Below, piece after piece: positions 30,101-40,460 of a DNA stretch of 64,000 nt. This DNA is from Strigamia acuminata (taxonomy: Eukaryota > Arthropoda > Chilopoda > Geophilomorpha > Linotaeniidae): positions 24,855,060-24,919,059 of the forward strand of contig OX442314.1 of the NCBI GenBank assembly GCA_949358305.1, written 5' to 3'. The position numbers and the translations under genes are program-made. Numbering within the stretch: the first letter of the stretch is position 1; every line of letters begins with the position of its first letter. Below the pieces are notes generated by a model. It was not told the origin of the DNA and searched no databases. It was given only the letters and a program-made list of their open reading frames with translations.

Positions 30101-31249
30101 CAGATCCATCGTCGTAACCCAAGAAAAGGGGCTGAGCTCTCTCAAAATGGATTCGATAGACGGCATCTGTATGGGATCTATCTCTGTCACCGCGTTTAAT
30201 GGGCGGTAATCAATGCATAGGCGTGGGTCCGAGCCCGGGCGCATCACGAGCACAACTCGCGTCGCGTATTCTCCCTGGGCCTCGGAGACAATGTCACTGT
30301 CTAGCATTTCTTGGCACATTTTTTGCACTATTTCACGTTTTTGCGGGTTCATTCCCTTATACGCAACTCGTATAGGTTTATTATCCGTTAATTTAATTTC
30401 GTGAATAGCCCTATTCGTTCGGCCCGGTTTTTTCGACAGGATCCCCTCATATTTAAGTAGGACCCTTCGTAGGGCTGCCGCTTCGTTTAATTCTAAAGCG
30501 GCGTCGGCGACAAGCGTTTCCACTACATTGTCCCGTTGCAATTCTGTTACGAATGCTTTAAAATCGTAGTCTTGAACGAATTTCTTTAGGCCTTTGTCCC
30601 ACTGTGTCTTGTCGGCCGCTTCTTTTACAAGAGCTGGTGGCACGACAATTGCGGGTCTTTCCTTATCATTTCTGATATAATTCCAAGATTTCGTTATTGG
30701 ATTTGGTTGTATTTCCATTGACGCCATGAGGTCTAAGCCCAACAGAAAAATTCTGTCGCATGTGGGCAGGACCAGGAAAGGGTGCTGTTCTACCCCTCCG
30801 AGCCACTCCATGGTCAATAATATAACTCCTTTTGGACGCGCCATTCCGTTGGCGGTTTTTAGACGTATATTTTTATTAACGCCTTTTATCTTATCGGTGA
30901 GACCCAATGATGCTACTATGTCTTCGGAAACGAACGAGCGATCTGCTCCCGAGTCTAGCAGTCCCATAATTTTTTCACGTTCTATTGTCATGGGCAACAT
31001 GCATAGGCGGTTGGTGTATTCGACCGCCACGTTGCACATGAAAACACGAAATTCTTCTGTGTCTTCGACTACTTGAGGTAATTCTTCAAGCAGTAGGTTC
31101 GGTTCTTCCGCCTCAGCCTCAGCGTTTGCGCTAATTACCTGCAAAGCGTTGTTGGCCCTGTCTTGAATTTGGGCGTTAGCTATGTCACTACCCATTTCTT
31201 TGACTGGTGGCGGCTTATCGAACCCTTTGTTAAACCCCTTCTTCTTCAT
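27179..31249 (-). CDS. pol: Gypsy Pol, element 2
   Basis: 1356 residues from ATG 31249; the frame is open upstream into the frameshift sites in gag. Protease: LLDSGADRSFVS (DSG at 99-101). Reverse transcriptase: LCIDYRPLNAVT and YLDD (444-447). RNase H: LHTDASRVGLGAALLQ (D593) through VADALSR. Integrase: HHCC zinc site (about 894-937), then D962, D1021 in IISDNGPQF and E1056 in NPVERLNR. A long charged C-terminal tail (about 1240-1356) is extra. All catalytic residues are present and the frame is unbroken, so the copy may be active. Confidence 0.95.
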   Translation of the reverse strand: MKKKGFNKGFDKPPPVKEMGSDIANAQIQDRANNALQVISANAEAEAEEPNLLLEELPQVVEDTEEFRVFMCNVAVEYTNRLCMLPMTIEREKIMGLLDSGADRSFVSEDIVASLGLTDKIKGVNKNIRLKTANGMARPKGVILLTMEWLGGVEQHPFLVLPTCDRIFLLGLDLMASMEIQPNPITKSWNYIRNDKERPAIVVPPALVKEAADKTQWDKGLKKFVQDYDFKAFVTELQRDNVVETLVADAALELNEAAALRRVLLKYEGILSKKPGRTNRAIHEIKLTDNKPIRVAYKGMNPQKREIVQKMCQEMLDSDIVSEAQGEYATRVVLVMRPGSDPRLCIDYRPLNAVTEIDPIQMPSIESILRELSPFSWVTTMDLSKGYWQVEMRPEDKLKTAFYSPIGRLMFNVMPFGLVNAPSTFQRLIESVLGDILHQFVWAYLDDIVIASKTFEEHIEHVDQVLTRLAKAGLHVHPGKSKFCRKELAFLGYRIGVNGLAIGPEKIDAINRFPPPEDVKGVQRFMGMINFFGRLLPGLAEVAAPVTDLLKNENEFVWSNECNIAFNAIKRMLTEVGVMPLPDLNRPFILHTDASRVGLGAALLQTHVRDGVEQDLPCMFISRKLQSAEKNYNATELECLAVVWAIRKFRDYLEYTKFVVHTDHQALQWLMKLKEPAGRLARWQLELMACDLTIQYKPGKYNVVADALSRAPVSDPIDADDDGEDDSRIIYCPTSCHRWDLRKMNEIPTASPADVKFCGFWTRLYQPAADNYPNAKKEFKLERRINDPLLSAFHARVSKQMKSNPPTREEIIVQQKLDKKCQDRARFVLTGKYPPNLTRRQKRRYAHESIDYLLDDGLLVKHHPNHQDDLSESDTAVKVVIPASLIGRVLWLLHGHPLASHAGVSRTLYRATQLFHWTGMKKDIALFVHQCQRCQACKPRSKSPFETIFLGPYAPFDCLSVDVMGPKPVTGNKNAYIIVIMDVATRWPELYAVARPSAEKIVECIYDVALRYGFPRKIISDNGPQFISKIWGKFCEKFGIVASHTSTYNPRTNPVERLNRDIKYALSIFTDIHNRWDEYLREIAFSIRTTVSRTRDFSPAYLNFARELRVPWDPRVAESVNVVDPEKPHEYVYKLEQTISNTYKHMMAHIFNMRDRILQDKSGGKFVNFEINDLVWKDAHTLSNAARGITASLADKRDGPYVIIGKHGGNAYKLRKLEDNTEQKSIQVRELTPYIPEFPQEMWAKGQVKSKTDGQIVDTFAGESEQAPPSDNEEYFDAPSLPVNEIVESVPDPILVGGETGETPETNTKNTDKKENNNEEVQTQKTTKNIVPASIRNLRPKRDNPFIKGGKVVGKK

Positions 31250-31272
31250 GAATGGCGCAGACGGTCGAGAAG

Positions 31273-34200
31273 TTATTTCTTCGCCGCCTGCGCTGACTCG
31301 TTTTTTGACTCGTTTTTTGCCATGGCGAGTTTAATCTCTGCCATCTGCTTCATTATTGCGTCAAATTTAGCGTCTTCTTTCGCTGTTCTTGGGCACTCAT
31401 TGGAATAGTGACCCGGTTGGTTACACTTGAAACAACGAATATTTGATTTGTCTCTTGGGGCTTCAGTCGATTTTTTCTTTTCAGGGTCTGCTTTCGACGG
31501 TGGCGTGTAATTTTTCCGAAAATACTTCGGAATTCGGCCGGCATTTGGTTTTAACCTGGCGCGAAATTCTTCTACCGCTCTATCTCGATGGATGAGATGT
31601 ACTAGCGGTCCTTCCTCATCGCAACCCGTTGATAAGGTATCGCGATAGTTTCGTATTTCTTCGTCCGTCGAATAATCGTCTTTTTCTTCTTTTTCGTCTG
31701 ATTTTCCGGCATCTTGTCCGGCTTCCTCCCCCTCCTTGACCTCCTCCAGTGTCGCTTGCATGGCTGACGCTGTCGGTGCCTTTTTAGGGGCGGCCAAAGG
31801 GTTGGAAGGCAGCGTGGATGTCAGTTTATTTTTTATTTGTAAACCAACGCTAGCTTCTGCCAGCTCCATTATACCGCTAAGATATTCAGTAGGGCGCATA
31901 ATTTTATCTGTCGCCCCATATCTTTCCGCACTCAACTTGAGACGTTTAGCGGTTGCTGCTTTCTCCGCTTCTGGTAAAGCGGAATAATATCTCTTCTCGA
32001 TATCTATCGTGTTCTCAAACAGGAAGGCGCTCATCTCCTCGTAGCTGCCTCCTGTCGGTGCCCTTTCTTCAAGTAGCACCCGTTGCGAGTACTCCGACAA
32101 ACCGCCGAGAAAGAAAAGGTTGAATCCCGTGGCATGAAATTCCATCGGGGCCTTTTCGAACAACAATCTGGCGCGAATGTCGTAATCCATTATGGTTTCA
32201 CCAGGCATCTGGCGAAGACCTCGCATCTTTCGGCTCACCTCTTCGGGTGTCTCGCCGTAGCGTAGGTCGAATCTCATTAAAAAGTCGTCCCAATTGACGC
32301 CTTTCAATCCTTGGTACCACTCACGTGCCGAGCCTGTCATTAGCTCGACAATACCGTGGGTGAGCATGTCTCCTACGGTGGCTTTAGTGGCAGTCTTAAT
32401 TCGAATTACTTCGTCAAGGAAGCGATCTCCCGCTTTCCATGACCCGTCGAAACGGTTCTGAATATAAAATTGCCACCTAATATTCCCGGTAACACTCATG
32501 GTGTCACGTCGGGAGACAGCGTATTTTTTCTTTACGCGGTCACCAGTGCTACGATTACGATCGTTTCGTTTGCTCAGATCGATTCCCTCGGCTTTTAACG
32601 AGCCAAGTAGTGCTCTTCCAAGCTCTCCCATCGTATACTGCCGACCCGTCGAATCGGTAAACGCGCTTTGTCGGGGAGGGTCCTGAAACTCCTCCCGTCG
32701 GTGGTCGCTATTTTCCGATCGACGTCGTTTCTCTCTATCGCGCGGAGAGTTGGATCTCTTCCGGCGATTACTTGATTTATCCTTTCGTCTGTCGTCGTTG
32801 GATGAGGGGTCGGAGCTGGGGTCGGGAGACGGTGAGCGGCGTGGCGGGTTGCGCCGTGAAGAGTTTGACTCTTTCCGGCCCCTACGACGGTCGTCACGTT
32901 CCCTTTCCCTGCGTTCATCGCGTTCTCTTTCCCTTCGTCTTTCTCCAGAACCTCTCTCCGAATCGTGATGACTGGGTGCGTTTGACTCCAGTCCATCTGA
33001 CGACGAATCACTATTTCCGTAGCGATAATATTTCGGTCTTTCATCGCGTTTGCCTTCTTCTCGCGAAGAGGTGCGATCATGCGATTGTCTCCTTGACGAC
33101 TCGTCGTCTTTAAGGATGGGCACTGGTTGTTGCCACTCAGTCCCTTGCGGATCATCATGCTGTTGGCTTGTGAGAGCTTGCTCTTCATTTCGTCTAGCAT
33201 TATTAGCGTTGATTAACCGCGTTATCGCATTATTTGTGGCTGAATCGAGAGCTTGCATGCGGGGCCGAGTTTGTTGTTCTCTGGCCGACGCATCTCTCTT
33301 GCGCGGAGTAGCTGGTGTTGCCCTCTCCGGCTGGGGTTTGGGTTTGGCCTTCGGCGTGCGCTTTGGGTCTCCCTCTAGGCTCTCGTCGGACAGCTCGGAT
33401 GAACTGATCTCTGGTTTGCGAACGGATTTTGGGTCATCTCGTCGCAATCTGGCCATAAATGCTCGCTCTGCTTCTTGTTGCGAGTGGAAAGCATATCGAT
33501 GTGCTCTCAGGGCTCGGTCAACTATTTCTACCTCCTCGGGAGTAGTCGGATTGGGCTGGGTTCTGCCGTACTCGAGAGCTTGCGCTTCTCTTTCCGCCAG
33601 CTTCCTCCGTCTCTCGCGAATGGCTTGTCGAGCCTCGTTCTCTGCATCCGCTTCAAATTGAGCGGAATCAACCAATTGTTGAGCGTGTGCACCTTCAACA
33701 ATGGTGATTTGTGGGGATACACTGTGCGCTTTTAAAGCTGCACGTACGATTTGTAACGTTTCGTACACGGTAATCTTCCCCGTCGGAAGGGTGTATCTCA
33801 CTCCCTCCGCTTGTGCCAACTGCATCGCATCAATCAAGGTGCCCGAGACGCTGTAAGGCTGGCTCGAAACACGCTTGACAGAGGACGAGTTGGACTTGTG
33901 CCCTTCAGACACTACCGAGGCTGGTCGACTGTGCGTAATTGGCGTGTCTAGTGCCGAATTAGCGGTCGTATTTGAGGCCGTCTTTTGTATCGGAGACGCT
34001 GCTTTCGGACTGCCCACCTCGGTGTCGTGCGTTAGACGAGGCGATTGGTTACGGGATAAAACCTCGTTTCCGCTCGTCTCGTCGTCACGGTTAGAACGCG
34101 GCAGTTTGGAGTGAGATTGCTCTTCACCCCGCTCTGTCTCGTCCAATCGCTGCCTCGTCTCGGTGCGAGACGGGTGCGATGCCTCTGATGCGCTTCTACG

Positions 34201-34356
34201 ATCGGGTTTAGGCTTACGCCGTTTTTGCCTCGCTTCGTGCGCTGAGGCTTTGGGTAAGGGACCTCCAGATCGCAAGTGATAGTCGGCGCCTTTACGACTG
34301 CCGGCTCTCTTGTTTGCGTCGGAGTCGGAATCTGTTACTCGGGTATTATCTGCCAT
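31273..34356 (-). CDS. gag: Gypsy Gag, element 2 (long form)
   Basis: 1027 residues from ATG 34356 (MADNTRVTDSDSD); an upstream GTG extension is ignored. This is unusually long for a Gag. Residues up to about 600 are highly charged and low-complexity, with Arg/Ser/Glu blocks (ERERDERRERERDDRRRGRK). The capsid-like part follows (DGSWKAGDRFLDEVIRIK, EWYQGL, LRYGETPEEVSRKMRGLRQ). One CCHC knuckle (CFKCNQPGHYSNEC) lies near the C-terminus. The last codons contain two tandem frameshift heptamers leading to pol. Confidence 0.9.
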   Translation of the reverse strand: MADNTRVTDSDSDANKRAGSRKGADYHLRSGGPLPKASAHEARQKRRKPKPDRRSASEASHPSRTETRQRLDETERGEEQSHSKLPRSNRDDETSGNEVLSRNQSPRLTHDTEVGSPKAASPIQKTASNTTANSALDTPITHSRPASVVSEGHKSNSSSVKRVSSQPYSVSGTLIDAMQLAQAEGVRYTLPTGKITVYETLQIVRAALKAHSVSPQITIVEGAHAQQLVDSAQFEADAENEARQAIRERRRKLAEREAQALEYGRTQPNPTTPEEVEIVDRALRAHRYAFHSQQEAERAFMARLRRDDPKSVRKPEISSSELSDESLEGDPKRTPKAKPKPQPERATPATPRKRDASAREQQTRPRMQALDSATNNAITRLINANNARRNEEQALTSQQHDDPQGTEWQQPVPILKDDESSRRQSHDRTSSREEGKRDERPKYYRYGNSDSSSDGLESNAPSHHDSERGSGERRRERERDERRERERDDRRRGRKESNSSRRNPPRRSPSPDPSSDPSSNDDRRKDKSSNRRKRSNSPRDREKRRRSENSDHRREEFQDPPRQSAFTDSTGRQYTMGELGRALLGSLKAEGIDLSKRNDRNRSTGDRVKKKYAVSRRDTMSVTGNIRWQFYIQNRFDGSWKAGDRFLDEVIRIKTATKATVGDMLTHGIVELMTGSAREWYQGLKGVNWDDFLMRFDLRYGETPEEVSRKMRGLRQMPGETIMDYDIRARLLFEKAPMEFHATGFNLFFLGGLSEYSQRVLLEERAPTGGSYEEMSAFLFENTIDIEKRYYSALPEAEKAATAKRLKLSAERYGATDKIMRPTEYLSGIMELAEASVGLQIKNKLTSTLPSNPLAAPKKAPTASAMQATLEEVKEGEEAGQDAGKSDEKEEKDDYSTDEEIRNYRDTLSTGCDEEGPLVHLIHRDRAVEEFRARLKPNAGRIPKYFRKNYTPPSKADPEKKKSTEAPRDKSNIRCFKCNQPGHYSNECPRTAKEDAKFDAIMKQMAEIKLAMAKNESKNESAQAAKK
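31300..31318 (-). promoter_or_regulatory. Two tandem A AAA AAC frameshift heptamers, gag-pol of element 2
   Basis: In the gag frame the codons read GCA AAA AAC GAG TCA AAA AAC GAG TCA. Both AAAAAAC heptamers (31318-31312 and 31306-31300) are phased X XXY YYZ, 12 nt apart. A -1 slip at either enters the open pol frame without meeting a stop. The pair arose as a 12-nt direct repeat. Confidence 0.8.
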
Positions 34357-34428
34357 TTCTTGCTTTGGGTATGATGTAATCACAGGTTAGAATCAGTTAT
34401 TCAACTTGATCCCGGACAGGCCCCCACG

Positions 34429-35446
34429 TGTCGCGCTCAACTCTAACCGTCGCTAACTCGTGGGTTGATTACTTAATTCGACTAACTCACTACCGCTTTA
34501 CTCAAGCGGTTTACCCAAAGAAATGATTACACAGATATAAAAGGTAAAATATAATATAGATTTATTCTGCGGGGCAATATACAGATATATCTTATATATA
34601 TATATATAAAGGGTAAGTAAAAGGTAAATCGGAATGGGTGATGGGAAATGGAAAGGCAAAGGTAAGATGAAAGCTGGCTGGAATCGGCGAGGTCGTCTGT
34701 TGTCTTGTGCGTGTCCAAGATGGCGTCCTCGTTGTGGCAACGTGATGTCGTCTTGGGCCGGCGTGGCAATATGGCGTCCTCGGCTCGTCTCTGGCTGGTC
34801 CTTCGGGCTCACGCTGGTCGGGCGCGAGTGAATGCTTAGTTAAAAGACTTACTTCGGGCTGTTGTCTAGGTTTTTGTGTGGTGTCCGGCGATCACACAGC
34901 GGCGGACTCTTCTGGTTCCCGGCGGTCACACAGCGGCGGGAACGCTCGTCGTGGTTTTACTGCAGTTTAGGCTTGTGCGACCGTTTGTCTGCACAACTCG
35001 CTAAACTGGAGTGGTTTTTACTATTTCTAGCTGGTGTGCTAAAATAGTGTGGTAATCTTATCTCGCAGGTTACTCTGCGGAGTTTGACACTGACCAAACG
35101 TACTCACGGTAAATTGTCCTTTGTCCTCGGTCAATCCCAGTATTTTTACTTGGGCCTGATCTTGTAGGACGACGGATTTTACGTGTGTTTCTCGTTTGAT
35201 GGTTGTGTTGGTTCTGCCCGCTCAGTGCAAGGCACATTCCTTTGCACAAAGCGGGGTTGACAGGTGACCAGAATCACCCAATGGTGGGGTGGACGAACCA
35301 TCCCCACTCCCTCAGGGCAGACGCCTGTCCATTGACTAGATGTCAATGCACTGAGGGAAGGGAGACGCGCTTGCGGCTCCCCTTACACCCGAAACGAGGT
35401 CACGAGAGAAACTCTTCGTTGACCCCGGTCCAGTCGGGTCACAACA
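34429..35446 (-). repeat. 5' LTR of element 2
   Basis: 1018 bp. It is followed on the minus strand by the tRNA-Pro-like primer binding site TGGGGGCCTGTCCGGGAT (from 34426). Confidence 0.95.
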
Positions 35447-36659
35447 CATATTGCTTGACACCAACACTGGCAAAACAGTACAAAACAGCAATGGAATTGG
35501 ATGTCAATATTCAAAGCTTAATTATGGCCAAAAAAGTATCAAACTTAAGTTCTCAGATTTAATATATGTGACAATTTCTGCATAAATTTCTGAAAAAATC
35601 GAATAACCTACATTCAAACATTGTAGTATCATTAACCTTATGGCGCGCATGCGGATTTCTCGGAGTGCGAAAGGGACCCTATTTTTAACATTACGGCGGC
35701 CTATACCTTGACCCCCTGTTCGCAGTCTCATGGCTGATTTTGCGGATTTCACTTATTTGTATATTCCGCACGATCGCGCGCGTTTTATCAACCTTGGGAA
35801 AGCCGCTTTCTCAAATTTGCAAATTCCACATTGTGTGAACATGCTACAACGCTTCTGTGCGCGTCAATAAAAAAAAAAACCGATTAGAAATGAAATTCAG
35901 GGTTTTGTTAAAATAAAAATTATACAATATAATCAGTCTATAATGCTTCTATAATGCTGTTGGTTTAATCAGCACATTGTAATTGTGTGAAAACACGCGC
36001 GCTCGCAATAATACATTACCCAATGTACTTGCACTGGCATGGACCCATCAGTGCGCACTTTCCCGTGCGTGCTGCTTGCACTATTTACATCAATTGTTGC
36101 TCCACAGGTTGCGCGACCTGCCGGGCAGTTAAGACGTACTAGAATAACCTCAGGATTTGATAAAACCTGATTTTTGGATGACACTAAGTAAATGGCAGTG
36201 AATGTGAGATGTGAGATACACGATGAATTTAATAAAATTTATATTTCCTAATCATGGGATTGGTTTCACGTTTCATAATCCAACAATTAAGTAGAATATC
36301 ATTATTGCAATTGATTAAAACAAATTTTTTTTACAAATTCTTTGGTTTTACATTTTAAATTTATTTTCCAATAGTTGGCACCATCGCAATTGCTGCGAGT
36401 TTAAAACACTGCATTCAGCAGAATTTACTGCACTTTCAAATCAAGGCCAGGCATACCTACTGCAAAGTAATGTATAAACCATAAAGAAGCCTTTGATTCG
36501 GAATTGCCTGTAGGTAATTCTGCGCTGGTCTCCAATGGAAATGTCCGCGCCGGTCTTCCGTGCACGGGAAGTCCACAGAAAGTCCGTGCATTCCGTGCGC
36601 TGGGAGTCCGTGCGTCGTACCGCGTGATCTTGCATTGTTTTTTGTGGGCTTTTCCTGAT
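35447..36659. other. Unassigned intergenic sequence
   Basis: No gene was supported. Short repeats of the type TCCGTGC (36555-36615) occur. Short frames show no family resemblance. Confidence 0.3.
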
Positions 36660-37440
36660 TAGGATTACTTCCTTTTTAACTCTTGAAGAATTAAGTTTGT
36701 TTTTTTTGCTCCAAAACGTCCCAAAACGCCTGAAAATCGCGCAACTCGAGGCAAAACATTACAGTGTGTATTCAAATCAAAACTAGCTACAAATACATGC
36801 TGAAATTAGCTAAATTTTCAAATTTTTTGGCTTTCAAGAAGTAATGGAAACATTTGACATAACGTGGATCAGTTGCATTCAAAAACTAAAATATTTTGTG
36901 TTTTACTTCAATTTTAAACTAAAAATGATGTCATTTCCTGTTTAAACCCCTGTTAAAGCTTGAAATACATTTTAACTAAAAGAAATAAGTTTGTTTTTTT
37001 CTTCGGCAGTGACGTGTACACACGAGCACGCCTGAGAACGCCAAAAAATGCTAAAAAACGCTCAAAAACGCCTGAAAATCGCGCAACTCGAGGCAAAACA
37101 TTAATTTTTCATCTTTATTTCAACTTTTGTGACGTTTAAAATTGTGTTCTCATGTTTTTTGCCTCAAGTTGCATTGTCATCTGGCGTTTTGGAGTGTTTT
37201 TATGTGTTCGCAGGCGTTCGCAGGCGTTTTTTGGCGTTGTCACTCACTCAAGTGGCCATTTTTAGCATTTTCCGTAGTAAAAATGGCCGTTTTTCGTCAA
37301 AATGGCCATTTTTAGCCATTTTTCAGAGTAAAAATGTTTTTTTTTCACCGTTTTTATAGTAAAATGGCCATTTTTAGTCGTTTTTTTAATCAAAAATGGC
37401 CGTTTTTATCGTTGAAACGTTATTAAAATGTAACGTTTCA
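36660..37440. repeat. Composite GGCGTTT repeat, copy 1
   Basis: Contains the dispersed ~110-bp repeat (36875-36985), then an arm CGCCTGAAAATCGCGCAACT ending GAGGCAAAA. A near-inverted arm follows (TTTTGCCTCAAGTTGCAT... GGCGTTTTTTGGCGTTGTCA). An AAATGGCCATTTTT minisatellite closes it (37250-37400). The same order recurs three more times to 40.5 kb. Confidence 0.7.
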
Positions 37441-37914
37441 ATGGCGTTTTGATCTCGCCTCATTTCCGGTTTTGAAAATTAATAAACGCCCCGGCGTTTA
37501 TTCGAGGCAATACCCAACTTGGGCTTTTATTCGCGTCGCACCGCATCATCATCTCACCTTGCCTCCCGTCTTGAAAATTTATAAACGCCCCGGCGTTTAT
37601 TCAAGGCAAACCATTGTTTATGTAAGTTTTTCCTGATTAGGGTTACTTCCTTTAGAAGAAACACGTTTATTTCTTCTCGCTTAATCTTGAGTCGTGATCT
37701 CGCCTCGTTTCTGGTCTTAAAAATTAATAAACACCCCGGCTTTTATTCAAGGCAATACGGTACGTTTATGAAACCCAACTTGGGCTTTCATTTTAAAAAA
37801 AGCGCGTGTTCTTACGTCGAACTAAGAGATACAGGTGAATTAGCAACGCCTAATTTGATTTAATAAATAAAGCAAACAACATCTCGCCTCACTTCTGGCG
37901 TTTGTTCGAGGCAA
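37441..37914. repeat. Cluster of AATAAACGCCCCGGCGTTTA palindromic units
   Basis: The near-palindrome AATAAACGCCCCGGCGTTTA recurs at about 37482 and 37578, with a variant near 37727, each followed by TTCGAGGCAA-type sequence. Further copies occur at 39120, 40105 and 40810 (variant). No gene was seen. Confidence 0.65.
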
Positions 37915-38350
37915 GCCATTGTTTTTGCATTTTTTTTCCTGATTAGGGTTACTTCCTTTTTAACTCTTGAAGAAATAAGTATGTTTTTTTTACTCGGCAG
38001 TGACGTGTACGCGCGAGTACGCCTGAGAACGCCAAAAAATACTCCAAAACGCCTGAAAATCGTGCAACTCGAGGCAAAACATTAATTGTTTATTTTTGTT
38101 TCAACTTTTGTAACGTTTACAATTGTGTTCTCATGTTTTTTGCCTCAAGTTGCATTGTCATTTTGCGTTTTGGGGCGTTTTTAGGCATTTTTAGGCATTT
38201 GCGGGCGTTCTTGGGCGTTTTTTGGCGTTGTCATTCAATCAAATGGCCATTTTTAGCCATTTTTAGCCATTTTTCATAGAAAAATGGTTATTTTTAGCCG
38301 TTTTTCATCCAAAATGGCCGTTTTTCATCCAAAAGGGCCGTTTTTCATCC
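37915..38350. repeat. Composite GGCGTTT repeat, copy 2
   Basis: Same arrangement as copy 1 without the 110-bp repeat. The AAATGGCC minisatellite lies at about 38240-38350. Confidence 0.7.
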
Positions 38351-39114
38351 AAAATGGAATAATTGTTGTGTCCGGATTTTATGTCATTTATTGTCTTAAT
38401 TAAAGTTAACAAAGTGTCTTTAATTTTTGCTTTTCTTGAATTTCAGCTTTTTAGATATTTTTACATATTAAACTTTCATTTTTTGTGATTTATTAAAAGT
38501 TACAGTGTTTTCATGAATTTTAGTGTCTATGATATTGATATTATCTTTATTCATTGCTATTTAAAGTTTTATTACTTCTCTGTGTCTTATTTCTTTAATT
38601 CTTGCTCATTTTGTGTGATTTTGGATGATTTTTAGTGCATTCGTCGATTTACAGATCACTTGCGTAAGACGCGTGACGTCATATTTCTTAATCTAGTTCG
38701 GTTGTGTTCAAACTTCTAACCTTTTGTTTGGACCTTATTCTTGTGTTATGGATAGGTTTTAGAATTGATTTAGACTAATTTGGGGGTGATCTGTCGATTG
38801 GTTTGCTTTATTTTTGTCCCGGAACGGTCGTTTTGTCGTTTCGAGCGTTCGTTGTCGGTACGCACTTGTGCGCTGCTGACCGAGTTCATTCCGTTCGGCA
38901 AACGATTATTTTCAAGTGTTCTTTTAATAAATAGTGCTTTTGTTGTAGGAAATTACATTTCCTAATGTTATTTTATTCAATACAGTGTGTATTCTTGATT
39001 TTATTCTTGTGTTGAAATTCAAATGTCGTGTTTTGCCGCTCTAGCGGATTTGAAGTGGGCGCCATGTTGGATTTCCCCGCTAATTTCTTTATTTATCCAT
39101 TTCATTTGTCTTTT
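38351..39114. other. Non-repetitive insert, possible solo LTR
   Basis: This stretch interrupts the composite repeats. It starts near TGTTGTGTCCGG (38365) and includes AATAAATAGTGC (about 38926) followed by a run ending CAATACA (about 38984), the look of an LTR with a poly(A) signal. No target duplication was found, so the call is tentative. The 61-codon frame at 38780-38965 is not supported as a gene. Confidence 0.3.
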
Positions 39115-39915
39115 TGAAAATGAATAAACGCCCCGGCGTTTATGCGAGGCAAGCCATAGTTTTTGTAGGTTCTTTCCTGATTAGGGTTACTTGTGACGTG
39201 CACGCGCGAGCTCGCCCGAGGACGCCAAAAAAAGCTCAAAAACGCCCCAAAACGCCTGAAAATCGCGCAACTCGAAGCAAAAAATTACAGTTTGAATTCA
39301 AATCAAAACTAACCACAAATACATGCTACAATTAGGTAAATTTTCAAATTTTTTATCAATAAATGATGACTTTCAAGAAGTATGACAACATTTGACAAAA
39401 TTTAGACCAGTTGCATTTAAAAACTAAAATATTTTGTGTTTTACTTCAATTTTAAACCAAAAATGACGTCATTTTTTGTTTAAACCGGCGTTTATTTGAG
39501 GCAAACACGCCGCTGAGAACGCCAAAAAATGCTCAAAAACACTCCAAAAGGCCTGAAAATCGCGCAACTTGAGGCAAAAAATTAATTTTTCATCTTTGTT
39601 TCAACTTTTGTGACGTTTAAAATTGTGTTTTCAAGTTTTATGCCTCAAGTTGCATTGTCATCTGGCGTTTTGGGGCGTTTTGGGGCGTTCGCAGGCGTTT
39701 GCACGCGTTTTTTGGCATTGTCACTCACTCAAGTGGCCATTTTTAGCCAATTTTCGAAGTAAAAATGGCCTTTTTTTATTAAAATGGCCATTTTCAGCCA
39801 TTTGTCATAGTAAAAATGGCCATTTTCAGCCATTTTTTATAGTAAAAGTGGCCATTTTTCATCCAAAATGGCCGTTTTTCATCCAAAATGACCATTTTTA
39901 TCATTGACACGCTAT
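39115..39915. repeat. Composite GGCGTTT repeat, copy 3
   Basis: Includes the palindromic unit (39120), the 110-bp repeat (39415-39485), both GGCGTTT arms and the AAATGGCC minisatellite (39735-39905). Confidence 0.7.
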
Positions 39916-40079
39916 AAAAATGTAACGTTTCAATGGCGTTTTGACGAAACCGGTAAGTTTTGAAATTTCCCGTGTCCCGTTATTGTGACTCCTCGTCCGG
40001 TTTCTCAGAACCGAAACCCTAATACAGGTGAATTAGTGACGCCTAATTTGTTTCAACAAATAAAGCAAACAACATCTCG

Positions 40080-40460
40080 CCTCACTTCCAGTCTTGAAAA
40101 TTAGTAAACGCCCCGGCGTTTATTCGAGGCAAGCCGTTGTTTTTACAGTAATTTCCTGGTTAGGGTTATTTTTTTTTTAACTCTTGAAGAAATAAGTTTG
40201 TTTTTTTCTCGCCTGCACGCGCGAGCTCGCATGAGAATGCTAAAAAATAAGCAAAAACGTTCTAAAACGCCCCAAAACGCTTCAAAATGCTCCAAAAAGC
40301 CTGAAAATCGTGCCACTCAAAGCAAAAAATTATGTTTGCATGTTTTTTGCCTCAAGTTGCACGGTTATCTGGCGTTTTGGTGCGTTCTTGGGGCGTTTTG
40401 GTGCGTTCTTGGGGCGTTTTCGGGCGTTTTTTTGGCGTTGTCACTCACTCCCGCACTTTG
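40080..40460. repeat. Composite GGCGTTT repeat, copy 4
   Basis: Palindromic unit at 40105, then the two arms. The right arm carries a fresh tandem duplication of GGCGTTTTGGTGCGTTCTTG (40374-40420). It lacks the AAATGGCC array. Confidence 0.7.

Larger units (their letters stand above)
21943..35446 (-). mobile_element. Complete 13.5-kb Ty3/Gypsy element with accessory ORFs (element 2)
   Basis: LTRs of 1018 bp (21943-22960 and 34429-35446) start TG and end CA and differ at about one site, so insertion is very recent. The 4-bp duplication CATA flanks it (21939-21942 and 35447-35450). Reading on the minus strand: 5' LTR; primer site TGGGGGCCTGTCCGGGAT (16 of 18 matching the tRNA-Pro complement); gag; pol; a 1.4-kb noncoding stretch with three hairpins; two unrecognised ORFs; a polypurine tract (GGAGGGGGAAG); 3' LTR. 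At 13.5 kb it is far larger than ordinary Gypsy elements (5-9 kb). The accessory part is GC-rich compared with its surroundings. Confidence 0.95.
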
